64,000 nucleotides of DNA from NCBI RefSeq assembly GCF_005870035.1, contig NZ_SWJG01000002.1:310001-374000 (forward strand). Reading direction: 5' to 3'. The DNA is from Spirosoma lacussanchae. GTDB taxonomy: Bacteria; Bacteroidota; Bacteroidia; Cytophagales; Spirosomataceae. The translations under genes were made by a program, and so were the position numbers. The stretch's first letter is position 1. Each line of letters begins with the position of its first letter. Below the pieces are notes generated by a model. The model was given only the letters and a program-made list of their open reading frames with translations. It was not told the DNA's origin and did no database searches. Shown here in pieces: positions 1 through 8,756 of the stretch.

Positions 1-484
1 ATTCCGGTTCAAGCCGGAGTCGACGCAGATTGGCCGCACCAAAACCGACCTGCCCGCCAAAACTGAAGTAGAAGGGTTGGGCTATGATCCTAAGACCAAA
101 CGGCTGCTGCTGGCCGTCAAGAACGGGGGGAGTGCGTCGAGCGATAAAGCCGTTTACTCGTTCGATCTGCTGAACCGGGCGGTATTTAAGGATATGCAGC
201 TAAATGACGAGCAGTTGAACGGCGCGGGTATCGATCCGAAAACCTATAAGCCTTCGGGTATTGCTGTTCACCCCATAACGGGCGAGTGGTATATCCTGAC
301 CTCGGCTGGGAAGCGGCTGGTTATTACGAACCGACAGGCCAAAATCACCTACTCGGAGTCGCTCGACCCGAAGCGGTTTCGCCAGCCGGAAGGCATCTGT
401 TTTGCCCCCAACGGCGATCTATTCATCGCGAGCGAAGGCGATGGCAAGAAAGGGTATCTGATGCGGTTTGCGTATAAAAAGTAG
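1..484 (+). CDS. SdiA-regulated-like beta-propeller protein (5' end outside window)
   Basis: The reading frame is open from base 2 to the stop at 482-484, so the gene begins before the window and about 160 C-terminal residues are visible. They contain repeated propeller-blade phrases: VEGLGYDP, GIAVHPITGEWYIL and QPEGICFAPNGDLFIASEG. This pattern is typical of the SdiA-regulated / phytase-like beta-propeller family, which is usually secreted or lipid-anchored in Bacteroidota and has no settled biochemical role. A TTG at 77 could be mistaken for the start, but the frame and the propeller pattern continue upstream of it. It converges on the lipoprotein gene at 488-862 with only three bases between the stops. 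Confidence 0.7.
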   Translation, partial: FRFKPESTQIGRTKTDLPAKTEVEGLGYDPKTKRLLLAVKNGGSASSDKAVYSFDLLNRAVFKDMQLNDEQLNGAGIDPKTYKPSGIAVHPITGEWYILTSAGKRLVITNRQAKITYSESLDPKRFRQPEGICFAPNGDLFIASEGDGKKGYLMRFAYKK

Positions 485-487
485 ATC

Positions 488-862
488 CTAGGGAGCCTTG
501 AGCACCTCGGCCGTTATGGTGGTTTGCTTGCCGGTCGTGCTGACCAGCGTTACCCGCGACTGTCGGGAGCTGGCATCCAGTTCGGGTACGCCTTCCTGCT
601 CGGTATAGGTCGAGCCATCGGCTGCTTTGGCCGTGAAAACAACGTTAAACAGCTGGTCGCTGGGGGCTGCGTACCGGCGGGTCGTTTTGTTGACGATATC
701 GTAGTTGACCCGGTAGTCGCTTCCTGACTGGGTTGTTGTATTGATAATAACTTCAAAATCAGTAGCCTGAAACGGGGTGGGGGCGGGGTCGTCGCTTTTG
801 CAGTTCCAGAGCAGGCAGGTCAATAGGAGGAGGCAATAGCGAAGGCCGGACACAGGTTTCAT
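488..862 (-). CDS. small hypothetical lipoprotein
   Basis: The protein has 124 residues. The N-terminus is a short basic stretch, a hydrophobic core (CLLLLTCLLW) and a lipobox ending in Cys (LLWNC), followed by acidic residues (KSDDPAP). This indicates a lipoprotein exported by Sec and anchored in the envelope. The mature part looks like one beta-rich domain, with phrases such as YDIVNKTTRRY and FNVVFTAKAADGS that resemble an immunoglobulin-like or FxLYD-type fold. No enzyme motif is seen. Function unknown. Confidence 0.6.
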   Translation of the reverse strand: MKPVSGLRYCLLLLTCLLWNCKSDDPAPTPFQATDFEVIINTTTQSGSDYRVNYDIVNKTTRRYAAPSDQLFNVVFTAKAADGSTYTEQEGVPELDASSRQSRVTLVSTTGKQTTITAEVLKAP

Positions 863-983
863 AACGTAAGGAGTAAAAAATGAACGGCTAAGGTACCTGA
901 TCCGACGATAGGACCGAACAACAGGTTGGTTTTCTGACTAACTGGTCGCGCCAGCCACCCGAAAGCAGCTGGCGCAACCTGGT

Positions 984-1346
984 TTAGCTCACCAGAAAAT
1001 TCATCGCCTGTTTCAGGGTGCGCTCGTTGCCGGTTTCGGGGTCCGTATACGACCGTTCGCCGACTTCAATGTCTACCTGTTTGCCAATCAGCTGTTTCGT
1101 GTCCAGCTCCTTGCCTTCTTCTACGGCTATACCCGCCTGCTCGAACAGGCCGACAATACTGGCCATACCCGCCTGTGACTGGTAAAACCGGTGCGAAACA
1201 TACCCATCTTCATTTTCAAAGCGGGCGGCAAAGAAAGGCACTCCTTTGTTCTCGCTGGTGCCCTCGTCGATGTGCGTGATCGTAACGCTGTGGTGCCCGT
1301 CGGCCAGCAGTGGTTTATCCTGTCCTTTTTCTACGGCAATTTTCAT
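984..1346 (-). CDS. small hypothetical protein, possibly DUF669-like
   Basis: A 120-residue soluble acidic protein with an ATG start and no signal peptide. It runs as a beta-rich domain (HHSVTITHID, VPFFAARFENEDGYVSHRF), then a helix (SIVGLFEQAGI) and the phrase LIGKQVDIEVGER. This order resembles the DUF669 family of phage-associated proteins, sometimes placed near single-strand DNA binding functions. The assignment is by eye and uncertain. No other phage gene lies nearby, so it may be a domesticated remnant or an unrelated OB-like protein. Confidence 0.5.
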   Translation of the reverse strand: MKIAVEKGQDKPLLADGHHSVTITHIDEGTSENKGVPFFAARFENEDGYVSHRFYQSQAGMASIVGLFEQAGIAVEEGKELDTKQLIGKQVDIEVGERSYTDPETGNERTLKQAMNFLVS

Positions 1347-1572
1347 AACGCTGATTGTGTTTTGTTTATATTATAAACTGCCTGTATGTGTGATTGTTTT
1401 GCAGTAATGGCTTTATGAGACAGGTTCGTCGATAACCAGTTCGATATGAACCAGTGGGTCGTAAATAATTGGTTTAATCAGTAGAATGACCGATTTAGCG
1501 GCACGAGCGTGGAATAATCCGGGTAGTCATATTACCCACACCGGTCTCAGGCCGTCATGTAGCTATACAGAG

Positions 1573-2586
1573 TCACAGACTGTCAGGCCGGATGCGTGTT
1601 TTAGCGGGTTGGCGGAATGGAAGATGAAAGTTCAGGCCGGTTTGCTGCTGTCTGTCCATGAGGGCGTTGATTGTTTCAACCCGGCTAAGGCCAATCTCAT
1701 CGCGCCACTCGTTGGCTTTGTTTCGTTCGGCTTCTGTCAGAGCATCGTCAATGTAGCCATAGCGTTTTTCCTGGCGACCGCTTTTGACGGCTACGTACCA
1801 GTCATCGATGAGAGCCAGTTCGTAGGGCGATATCTGTCCCTGTACTAGTGCGTTCAGGAGATCAGGTCTAAGTGCCGGATAGAGTGTATCTTCAAGGGCA
1901 TGGCGCTGGCTGATGGAATTGTGGTGGCTGAAAATAACGGCTCCCCAACTGGCATTACCAATCAGCTTCTCGCCCGGATAGCCGTGTGTTTTCAGAATCT
2001 CAGTAAGCCTCGCCAGCTGGATTTGGCTATGCGGGGCAAACCGCTTTTCGGCATAGCGGTCCTGTCGCTGAGAACTGAAGGTAAACAGGGCACCCAGCGC
2101 TTTCCACTGATCCTTGCGAAACATGGCCTGCACCTCGTCTCGAACCGCCGGGTTTATGCGTTGCTGATAGATTGCCCGCTGTGCAGGATACTGCTTTTTG
2201 AGCTTTTTCCAGTCGGGCTGGCCGATAAGCTTTTTGAGAAAGGCATGCTTGCGGACCTGTCGGGGGGTCATGCCCGCAGCGAAGCCCTTGCGAACGAAGC
2301 CTAGAGCCTCACTGGGCCTGCCCAGATACAAAGCCAGTTGAGCCGCTACTTTATAGTCCCGCAGGAAGATGAAATCATAACTGGTAAATACGTTTTTGTA
2401 GGCTGCCAACGCCTGGTCGTACTGCTGGCTGGCAATCAGGTCGTGGATGCGGGCAATGCTGCGGTGATATATCCTGTAATCGGGTGGGGCACACGGTGTA
2501 CTCGTAGGGCTTGTAACCGCAGCAGCGGCCAAGGGCTGGGCGAGCACGAGGATAATGATAATCAGGAGCCTGTTGACATGAGCCAT
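1573..2586 (-). CDS. secreted protein with C-terminal DUF6624-like domain
   Basis: A 337-residue protein starting with a hydrophobic signal sequence (LLIIIILVLAQPLAAAA). Residues of about 35-120 look helical and TPR-like, with phrases such as QYDQALAAYKNVF and YLGRPSEALGFVRKG. The C-terminal half carries HGYPGEKLIG, AVIFSHHNSISQRHALED, YELALIDDWYVAVKSGRQEKRYG and a final region near IGLSRVETINAL. This string of motifs is characteristic of DUF6624, a family common in Bacteroidota with no known function. Likely periplasmic. Confidence 0.6.
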   Translation of the reverse strand: MAHVNRLLIIIILVLAQPLAAAAVTSPTSTPCAPPDYRIYHRSIARIHDLIASQQYDQALAAYKNVFTSYDFIFLRDYKVAAQLALYLGRPSEALGFVRKGFAAGMTPRQVRKHAFLKKLIGQPDWKKLKKQYPAQRAIYQQRINPAVRDEVQAMFRKDQWKALGALFTFSSQRQDRYAEKRFAPHSQIQLARLTEILKTHGYPGEKLIGNASWGAVIFSHHNSISQRHALEDTLYPALRPDLLNALVQGQISPYELALIDDWYVAVKSGRQEKRYGYIDDALTEAERNKANEWRDEIGLSRVETINALMDRQQQTGLNFHLPFRQPAKTRIRPDSL

Positions 2587-2813
2587 TGGGTATGGGGTTT
2601 GGTTACCAGCAGGATACCCGCAGGGGGCGATGCGTTGCGCCGTTACGATTTTTTAACACCTGCGCCCGGCAGATCCAGCAAGTACTACCAGCGTATGGCG
2701 GATAAATTGTCTCGCCGTAACCTGTTAGCGGGCAGCTACAAGCACCCGTATATGCGCTCATGTACTATTTTTCGCTAGTATTATACACCGATTTTCGCAA
2801 ACGACTTTCTGCC

Positions 2814-3836
2814 ATGCTGACCCGCCGTTCTCTGCTCAAAACTACCGCGCTTGCGCCCTTTGCTACCTACGATCAAAAACCACTGGCTACTGTAAAACCG
2901 GCCCGGCTCAAGCCCGGCGATACGGTGGGTTTGGTTTGTCCGGCAGCGCCGGCCTACAGCCGCGAAGAGGTGCAGGTTACGCAGGAGTCGCTGGTGGCGA
3001 TGGGGCTGAAAACCAGGCTGGCTCCGCACTTTTACGACCGCTACGGCTATCTGGCCGGGCGCGATGCCGACCGGGCCGCCGACGTGAATGCCATGTTTGC
3101 TGACCCGGATATCCAGATGGTCATGGCCATGCACGGAGGCTGGGGCTGCGCCCGGTTGCTGCCGCTGCTCGACTACGAACTGATTCGCCGAAACCCCAAA
3201 CTACTCATTGGCTACAGCGATATTACGGCCCTCCTGCTGGGCATTCATACTAAAACCGGATTAGCTACCATCCATGGCCCGGTAGGCTCGGCCACCTGGA
3301 ATTCGTATACCGTAGAGCGGTTTCGGCGCGTGATTATGGAAGGCGAACCGGTTATGTATGAAAATCCGACCGACAAGGGTGATACGCTGGCCCAGACCGA
3401 CGACCGCATCTGGACGATTCGGCCCGGTACGGCGCGTGGTCCGCTGGTGGGTGGCAATCTGACGGTGCTCTGCCATTTGCTGGGTTCGGTTTACGTGCCC
3501 GACTGGCGTAATAAAATTCTATTCATCGAAGACGTCAGCGAGGATATCTACAGTGTTGACCGAATGCTGACCCATCTGAAGCTGGCCGGGGTGCTCAACC
3601 AACTGTCAGGGCTCGTGTTCGGCAAGTGTACGCGTTGCGGTCCCGGTAGCGGGGGGTACGGTTCACTGACGCTCGAAGACGTGCTGATCGAACATATTGG
3701 ACCGCTAAACATTCCGGCTTTTGCCGGCGCCATGATCGGGCATATTACCGACAAGTTTACCGTACCAATTGGGATCAACGCCGAGATGGACGCCGAAAAA
3801 GGCCTGATTCGGCTGCTTGAACCCGCTGTAGCGTAA
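2814..3836 (+). CDS. ldcA: LD-carboxypeptidase (peptidase family S66)
   Basis: The product cleaves the terminal D-alanine from murein tetrapeptides during peptidoglycan recycling. The S66 catalytic triad is visible: Ser135 in IGYSD, Glu239 in LFIEDVSED and His310 in MIGHITDKF. The family phrases GDTVGLVCPAAP and MHGGWGCARLLPLL are also present. I chose the ATG at 2814 (340 residues) over 2760, because it starts a clean export-like sequence (MLTRRSLLKTTALAP) with tandem arginines. This suggests a periplasmic enzyme, whereas the E. coli enzyme is cytoplasmic. It is a single gene, closed by the hairpin at 4097-4152. Confidence 0.85.
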   Translation: MLTRRSLLKTTALAPFATYDQKPLATVKPARLKPGDTVGLVCPAAPAYSREEVQVTQESLVAMGLKTRLAPHFYDRYGYLAGRDADRAADVNAMFADPDIQMVMAMHGGWGCARLLPLLDYELIRRNPKLLIGYSDITALLLGIHTKTGLATIHGPVGSATWNSYTVERFRRVIMEGEPVMYENPTDKGDTLAQTDDRIWTIRPGTARGPLVGGNLTVLCHLLGSVYVPDWRNKILFIEDVSEDIYSVDRMLTHLKLAGVLNQLSGLVFGKCTRCGPGSGGYGSLTLEDVLIEHIGPLNIPAFAGAMIGHITDKFTVPIGINAEMDAEKGLIRLLEPAVA

Positions 3837-4177
3837 TGCGAGTTAAAAAGTTGATGGTAAGACTGTTACGCATGGCCTGCCAGAAATCGTTTGGCCCGCC
3901 GGATTTCACTCCTAGCCCCCTAAGAGCCTGGGAGAGGAGTCGGGCGCATGCTTAAATGTGGCCATTTTTTCGGATACCGGCTACTGCCTATGAGTAGCGA
4001 TGCGGTATTTTTGATCAATAGGCACATGTTAGTGGTAGACTGGTTAAGCCAGTGGTCCTGATTACTCGAGTACAGAAGGGGCGCCGAATGCCTCAAGCAT
4101 GGACGTAGAAAAGGTCTTCACTGCACGGTAAAGACCTTTTCTACGTCCATGCCGGGCTGGCTTGTCTGGTAGTCTGC
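3837..4177. other. intergenic region between convergent genes
   Basis: About 340 bases with no convincing gene. The only structure seen is the long perfect hairpin at 4097-4152, close to the stop of the GH63-like gene. Confidence 0.5.
4097..4152. terminator. bidirectional terminator-like hairpin
   Basis: A perfect 22-base-pair stem (4097-4118 with 4131-4152) around a 12-base loop. It lies between the convergent LD-carboxypeptidase and GH63-like genes. The lower part of the stem has A/T runs (AAAAGG...CCTTTT), but there is no long T-tract after it. Confidence 0.6.
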
Positions 4178-6853
4178 TTATTTGGTAGCGGGCACAGCAA
4201 CCGTTTCACTCTGGTATTTGTACCAGTACTCAATCAGATCGGCTACCAGACCCGTCCAGCCGGTCTGGTGGTTAGCGCCCAGACCCGCTCCAACGTCGCC
4301 GTGGAAATATTCAAAGAACAGGTAAAGCTTATCGAAATGCGGGTCGGTCTGTAGTTTCTTATCGAAGCCGTAGGCCGGAATACGGCCGTCGGCTCCGCGC
4401 CGGAAGAGGTTGATCAACCGCTCGGCTACCTGAACAGACGCTTCCTTGATGCTCATCACCTGCCCCGAATTAGTGGGGTATTCGACCTCGAAGTCGTCGC
4501 CGTAATACTGGTAGAACTTCTGCAGGGAGTCGATGAGCAGGAAGTTAAGTGGAAACCAGACCGGCCCGCGCCAGTTGGAGTTACCCCCAAACATGCTCAT
4601 TTCCGACTCGGCCGGCGAGTACCGCACCTGGAATATCTCGCTGTTCAGCTCGAACTGATACGGCGTCTGTTCGTGAAATTTCGACAGGGCGCGAATGCCA
4701 AAGTCGGACAGGAACTCCGTTTCGTCGAACATCCGCTTCATGATCATCTTCATCCGGTGGCCGCGCAGCAGGCTCAGCAGGTGGGTTTCGCCCTTACCCG
4801 GCTCGTGCCAGCGCGACACCAGCGAGGCCAGGTCGGGGCGGTTGGTCAGTACCCATTCGACCCGTCGTTTGAAGTCGGGGAGTTTGGAGAGCAGTTCCTC
4901 GTCCAGAATCTCGACCGCAAACAACGGAATCAGCCCCACCATCGAGCGAATCTTGAGCAGACGGGCATTGTTATCGGGCGTGTGAAGCACATCGTAGTAG
5001 AACTGATCGACCTCGTCCCAGAGGCTGATGTTCTGCTTGCCGAGGTTATTCATGGCCGACGCTATGTGCAGGAAGTGCTCGAAGAACTTGCTGGCCATGT
5101 CCTGATAGCTGGGGCGCGTCAGGGAGATTTCGCAGGCGATCCGCAGCATGTTCAGGGTATACATGGCCATCCAGCCCGTACCGTCGGCCTGCTCGATGCG
5201 CCCACCCATGGGCAGCGGCTGGCTCCGGTCAAAGACCCCGATATTGTCGAGACCGAGGAAGCCGCCCCCAAAAATGTTGTTGCCTTCAACGTCTTTGCGG
5301 TTCACCCACCACGTAAAGTTGAGCAGCAGCTTATGGAACACCCGTTCCAGAAAGGCCACATCGCCGGTGCCGTTCTGCTCCCGGTCAATCTCGTACACCT
5401 TCCAGGTAGCCCAGGCATGAACCGGCGGGTTCACGTCGCTGAAGTTCCATTCGTAGGCGGGTATCTGGCCGTTGGGGTGCATGTAGTACTCCCGCAGGAT
5501 AACGGCCAGCTGCCGTTTGGCAAAGTCGGGGTCGAGCCGCGCCAGGGTGAGCGTATGAAACGCCAGATCCCAGGCCGCAAACCAGGGGTATTCCCACTTG
5601 TCGGGCATACTCAGGATATTGGCTGTGTACATATGCCGCCAGCTCTCGTTGCGCGCATAGACCCGCCCCTGAAACGGTACCGGCATCTTGGGATCGCCCT
5701 TGAGCCACTCGTTGACGTTGTAGTAATAAAACTGCTTGTTCCAGAGCATACCGGCATAGGCCTGCCGCTGAATCGTAAGCAGTTCGGAGTCGGTTACATT
5801 GGTTTGCAGGCTGGCATAAAACGCATCGGCTTCGGCCAGGCGCTGGTTCCAGATGTCGTCGAAGTCGGCAAAGGGCTGGCCCATCAGCGTCTGATCGCTG
5901 AAGCGCAGCCGAACGCTGATGCTCTCGCCGGGCGGTATCTGCCGGGTATACTGAGCCGACGCTTTCGTGCCAATCTGGTTGGGGTTGATAAAGTTCTTCT
6001 TCCCGCCCGACGTAATGTAATTGTTGATCCCGTCTTTGGGATATTTGGCCACATTGGGCCGGCCGTAGAGTCGCTCGGTATTGGTGTCGTTGTCGCAAAA
6101 CAGCAGCGCGTCGGCGTCTTCGCAGTAGAGTTTGTATTTTCCCAACTGCTTGTGGTTCACCTCGATCTGGTTGTTGGCGATCCCGTTCATCATGGGCCGG
6201 GCGTTGTACTGCTCGTAGCCCCAAGACCAGGTGTTACGGAACCAGATCGTGGGCAGCATCGTCAGCGGAGCCGTCTGGGCCGAGCGGTTATGGGCCGTAA
6301 TTTTTACCAGCCAGTCGTTCTGATCGGCTTTGGCGTATTCGATGAAAATATCGAAGTATTCATCCTGTTCAAAAACGCCGGTATCGATCAGTTCATATTC
6401 GGGCTGCTGTCGGTTTCGGCGGGCGGTTTCGATGACCAGGCGGTTGTACGGAAACTCCTGCTGCGGATACTTGTAAAGCATCTTCATGTAGGAGTGGGTA
6501 GGGGTGCTGTCGAGGTAATAATACAGCTCCTTAACGTCTTCGCCGTGGTTGCCTTCGGGCCCCGACAGGCCAAACAGCCGTTCTTTGAGGATATTGTCTT
6601 TATGATTCCAGAACGCCAGGGCGAAGCAAATATGACCTTTGTTATCGGAAATGCCGCCGATGCCTTCTTCGCCCCAGCGGTAGGCGCGGGAGCGGGCCAT
6701 GTCGTGGGTTACGTAGTTCCAGGCGTCGCCATAGGGGCTGTAGTCTTCACGGACACTACCCCAGGCCCGCTCGGATAAATACGGTCCCCATTTTTTCCAC
6801 CCTTTGTTATCGGCTCGTTCGTACAGACGTTCGCGTTCGGCTATTGTGGTCAT
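4178..6853 (-). CDS. GH63-like glucosidase (MGH1-type)
   Basis: An 891-residue protein with no signal peptide, so probably cytoplasmic. It matches the large bacterial glucosidase group with an (alpha/alpha)6 catalytic barrel related to GH63 and mannosylglycerate hydrolases. Supporting phrases are WGPYLSERAWGSVREDYS at the N-terminus, FAAWDLAFHTLTLARLDP in the middle, GQIPAYEWNFSDVNPPVHAW near residues 460-480 and NWRGPVWFPLNFLL near 757. The expected role is release of glucose from alpha-glucosides. The exact substrate cannot be read from the sequence. Together with beta-phosphoglucomutase and the GH13 genes it suggests alpha-glucan metabolism. The ATG at 6853 fits the family N-terminus. Confidence 0.82.
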   Translation of the reverse strand: MTTIAERERLYERADNKGWKKWGPYLSERAWGSVREDYSPYGDAWNYVTHDMARSRAYRWGEEGIGGISDNKGHICFALAFWNHKDNILKERLFGLSGPEGNHGEDVKELYYYLDSTPTHSYMKMLYKYPQQEFPYNRLVIETARRNRQQPEYELIDTGVFEQDEYFDIFIEYAKADQNDWLVKITAHNRSAQTAPLTMLPTIWFRNTWSWGYEQYNARPMMNGIANNQIEVNHKQLGKYKLYCEDADALLFCDNDTNTERLYGRPNVAKYPKDGINNYITSGGKKNFINPNQIGTKASAQYTRQIPPGESISVRLRFSDQTLMGQPFADFDDIWNQRLAEADAFYASLQTNVTDSELLTIQRQAYAGMLWNKQFYYYNVNEWLKGDPKMPVPFQGRVYARNESWRHMYTANILSMPDKWEYPWFAAWDLAFHTLTLARLDPDFAKRQLAVILREYYMHPNGQIPAYEWNFSDVNPPVHAWATWKVYEIDREQNGTGDVAFLERVFHKLLLNFTWWVNRKDVEGNNIFGGGFLGLDNIGVFDRSQPLPMGGRIEQADGTGWMAMYTLNMLRIACEISLTRPSYQDMASKFFEHFLHIASAMNNLGKQNISLWDEVDQFYYDVLHTPDNNARLLKIRSMVGLIPLFAVEILDEELLSKLPDFKRRVEWVLTNRPDLASLVSRWHEPGKGETHLLSLLRGHRMKMIMKRMFDETEFLSDFGIRALSKFHEQTPYQFELNSEIFQVRYSPAESEMSMFGGNSNWRGPVWFPLNFLLIDSLQKFYQYYGDDFEVEYPTNSGQVMSIKEASVQVAERLINLFRRGADGRIPAYGFDKKLQTDPHFDKLYLFFEYFHGDVGAGLGANHQTGWTGLVADLIEYWYKYQSETVAVPATK

Positions 6854-6908
6854 AAGTAATCGGTTAATGTCAGGCGGGTAAGCGCAGGCTTGCTGATGAA
6901 TCAGCTGT

Positions 6909-6916
6909 CAAAGATA
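6909..6916 (-). promoter_or_regulatory. candidate -7 element for the GH63-like gene
   Basis: TATCTTTG on the minus strand fits the Bacteroidota -7 consensus TAnnTTTG, about 56 bases upstream of the ATG. No clear -33 TTG was seen at the usual distance, so this rests on one element only. Confidence 0.35.
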
Positions 6917-7112
6917 GTATGCATGCTGACTTAATGATTGAAAATTTCGTGCGTATAGGGGTTCCGAACCACTTGTATGCCAGTAAAATGCACAAAAAGG
7001 GTTCTCTATGACCGTTCGCTCAATACGGGTACCGGTTGTGTTACCCCCAACCGCTTCGGTAACGACAAAGGGATGCTGAGTTGATCAGATAGCTATTCCT
7101 AAACCTCCAAAT

Positions 7113-7147
7113 TCCTTGTGCCGACCGTGGCACGGTCGGCACAAGGA
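7113..7147. repeat. 35-base perfect palindrome
   Basis: Two 17-base arms (7113-7129 and 7131-7147) are exact reverse complements around one central G. The palindrome lies 15 bases before the ATG of the small secreted protein at 7163, in the gap between divergent genes, so it is not at the end of any transcript. It could be an operator, a mobile palindromic repeat unit or a leader hairpin. The surrounding 6854-7162 gap holds nothing else apart from the -7 candidate at 6909. Confidence 0.75.
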
Positions 7148-7162
7148 TTACTCGTTACATCT

Positions 7163-7537
7163 ATGACTGGTAAAATCACACTCCTCTGTCTATTGCTGAC
7201 CAGCCTGAGTCTGACTGGCTACGCGCAGACCCTGACCGCAGGCTCGTATGCGAATAAAAACCGACTGGCGGGCTATGCCGCACCGGCCGAATCGTCGGGC
7301 ATTTTCTGGATGACCGAAACCAACCGCAAGCCATCGCCCTATACGATCGTGCGCTTCTACGATGAAACCAACCAGCTGATCTACGAAGAAAAACTGCCGG
7401 GGCGTTGTCTGAACATTTACCGAAAACGGGTAGTGCGTCAACTCAACCGCGCCCGCGTCGATATCGGCCGCCAGTGGGCGCTGAAGCAGCAAATACGCCC
7501 GGACGATTTTCTGGTGGCCAGCTATTTACGTCGATAA
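7163..7537 (+). CDS. small secreted hypothetical protein
   Basis: A 124-residue protein from the ATG at 7163. It begins with a clear Sec signal peptide (ITLLCLLLTSLSLTGYAQ). The mature part is short, with phrases SSGIFWMTETNRKPSPYTIV, FYDETNQLIYEEKLPG and RKRVVRQLNRA. Such small exported proteins recur in Cytophagales without known function. An upstream in-frame ATG at 7118 lies inside the palindrome and would destroy the signal peptide, so it was not used. Confidence 0.6.
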   Translation: MTGKITLLCLLLTSLSLTGYAQTLTAGSYANKNRLAGYAAPAESSGIFWMTETNRKPSPYTIVRFYDETNQLIYEEKLPGRCLNIYRKRVVRQLNRARVDIGRQWALKQQIRPDDFLVASYLRR

Positions 7538-7553
7538 TCCGCTGATTATACCG

Positions 7554-8726
7554 TTACGGCTGTACCGCGGCCAGTACCCGTTTGATCAGCTCGTTCGGAT
7601 TGCCGTTATGCCAGCGCCACACAATAACGATATCGTGTTCGGGGTCGACCCAGACGGTGTTCGACCCCGCGCCAAGGGCGGCAAAGCTGCTGGTCGGTGC
7701 GTCGGGCCAGGGCTTTTTGCCACCGGCTGCGTTGCCCGTATTCAGCCACCACAGGTAGCCGTAGTCGGGGCCAACGGCGTTGCCGGTAGTCGCCTGCCTG
7801 ACCCAGTCGGCCGAAATGATCTGCCGGTTCTGCCAGCGTCCCTGCCGCCCGTAGAGGTAGCCAAACCGGGCCAGGTCGCGGGCGCTGATGCGTAGGCCAC
7901 CCCCCCAGCGCGTACCGCCACTCACCGAGGGCATGGGTTTGCCATCTACGTCGGCTACGGCCGTGGGATAGGGTATGTACTGCCAGGTGTCCGACGCGCC
8001 GATGGGATTCATGATCTCATCGCGTACTACCTCAGGGATCGGTTTTTTCCAGAGCCGCAGCAGCGACAGCGCCATGCGGTTGATCCGTACGTCGTTGTAT
8101 TCGTAATAGGTGCCGGGTTTTTGCAAGGTGCGGGGCTTACGTTCTCCGCGCCCGAACGCTTCTTTGCCGACAAAATCGCTGTTTTTACCCCACAGACTGC
8201 CTTCCCACTCGGTCGTTTGCCGCAGGTGCTGCTCCCAGGTTACGGCCCGGTTCTGTTCCGAATCATAGCCGCCATCGTGAATCAGCGTCGAGACCGGCTC
8301 GAAAACGTTCGGGATCATGCCCCGCTCGTGGCTGATGCCCACCACCGTCGACAGAACGCTCTTGGCTACGCTGTAGGTTGGGTCAACGCTTCGGGTGTCG
8401 CCCCATTCGGCTACGATGTAGCCGTGGCGGAGAATGATGCCGTTCGTGGCCGCCCGGCTGGTAGGCATTGGTCCGAGGAGCTTCCCGAAAATCTCTTCCT
8501 GGGTCGAGAAATCCGGTTTCATCTGAGTGGTTTCCTGGGTTTTGGCGAAGGCCACAGCTGCGTCGAGTAACGCGGGATTCATGCCCGCTTTTTCGGGGGT
8601 TATCGTGGCCCAGTTATCGCCTTTGGGCGGATAGTATACTGCCGAAGATGAAATGGGTCGCTGGCAGGCAATCACCAGCCATACCAGCAATGCGGCAACC
8701 AGTGGGCGGGAATAGAGATGCGTCAT
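7554..8726 (-). CDS. serine hydrolase of the beta-lactamase (class C-like) family, lipoprotein
   Basis: A 390-residue lipoprotein: hydrophobic leader LVAALLVWLVIAC with the lipobox Cys, then a beta-lactamase-related domain. The active-site SxxK motif is SVAKS, and the YxN motif is YND in TYYEYNDVRINR. Toward the C-terminus comes FAALGAGSNTVWVDPEHDIV, the family's third region, where the canonical KTG is not obvious. The expected activity is as an esterase or D-aminopeptidase rather than antibiotic resistance. It lies 30 bases from the M28 peptidase gene in the same direction, so the two are probably co-transcribed, with the peptidase first. Confidence 0.8.
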   Translation of the reverse strand: MTHLYSRPLVAALLVWLVIACQRPISSSAVYYPPKGDNWATITPEKAGMNPALLDAAVAFAKTQETTQMKPDFSTQEEIFGKLLGPMPTSRAATNGIILRHGYIVAEWGDTRSVDPTYSVAKSVLSTVVGISHERGMIPNVFEPVSTLIHDGGYDSEQNRAVTWEQHLRQTTEWEGSLWGKNSDFVGKEAFGRGERKPRTLQKPGTYYEYNDVRINRMALSLLRLWKKPIPEVVRDEIMNPIGASDTWQYIPYPTAVADVDGKPMPSVSGGTRWGGGLRISARDLARFGYLYGRQGRWQNRQIISADWVRQATTGNAVGPDYGYLWWLNTGNAAGGKKPWPDAPTSSFAALGAGSNTVWVDPEHDIVIVWRWHNGNPNELIKRVLAAVQP

Positions 8727-8756
8727 GCACGTAGAGAAAGATTGGTAGGGAGCCGT

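Noticed and set aside
4673..6778. A 701-codon plus-strand frame
   Set aside because: It lies wholly inside the GH63-like gene on the other strand and shows no family pattern; it is a by-product of high GC and codon bias.
7554..8726. Antibiotic-resistance beta-lactamase
   Set aside because: It is a lipoprotein with a non-canonical third motif and sits beside a peptidase; it fits the broad serine-hydrolase group rather than a true class C enzyme.
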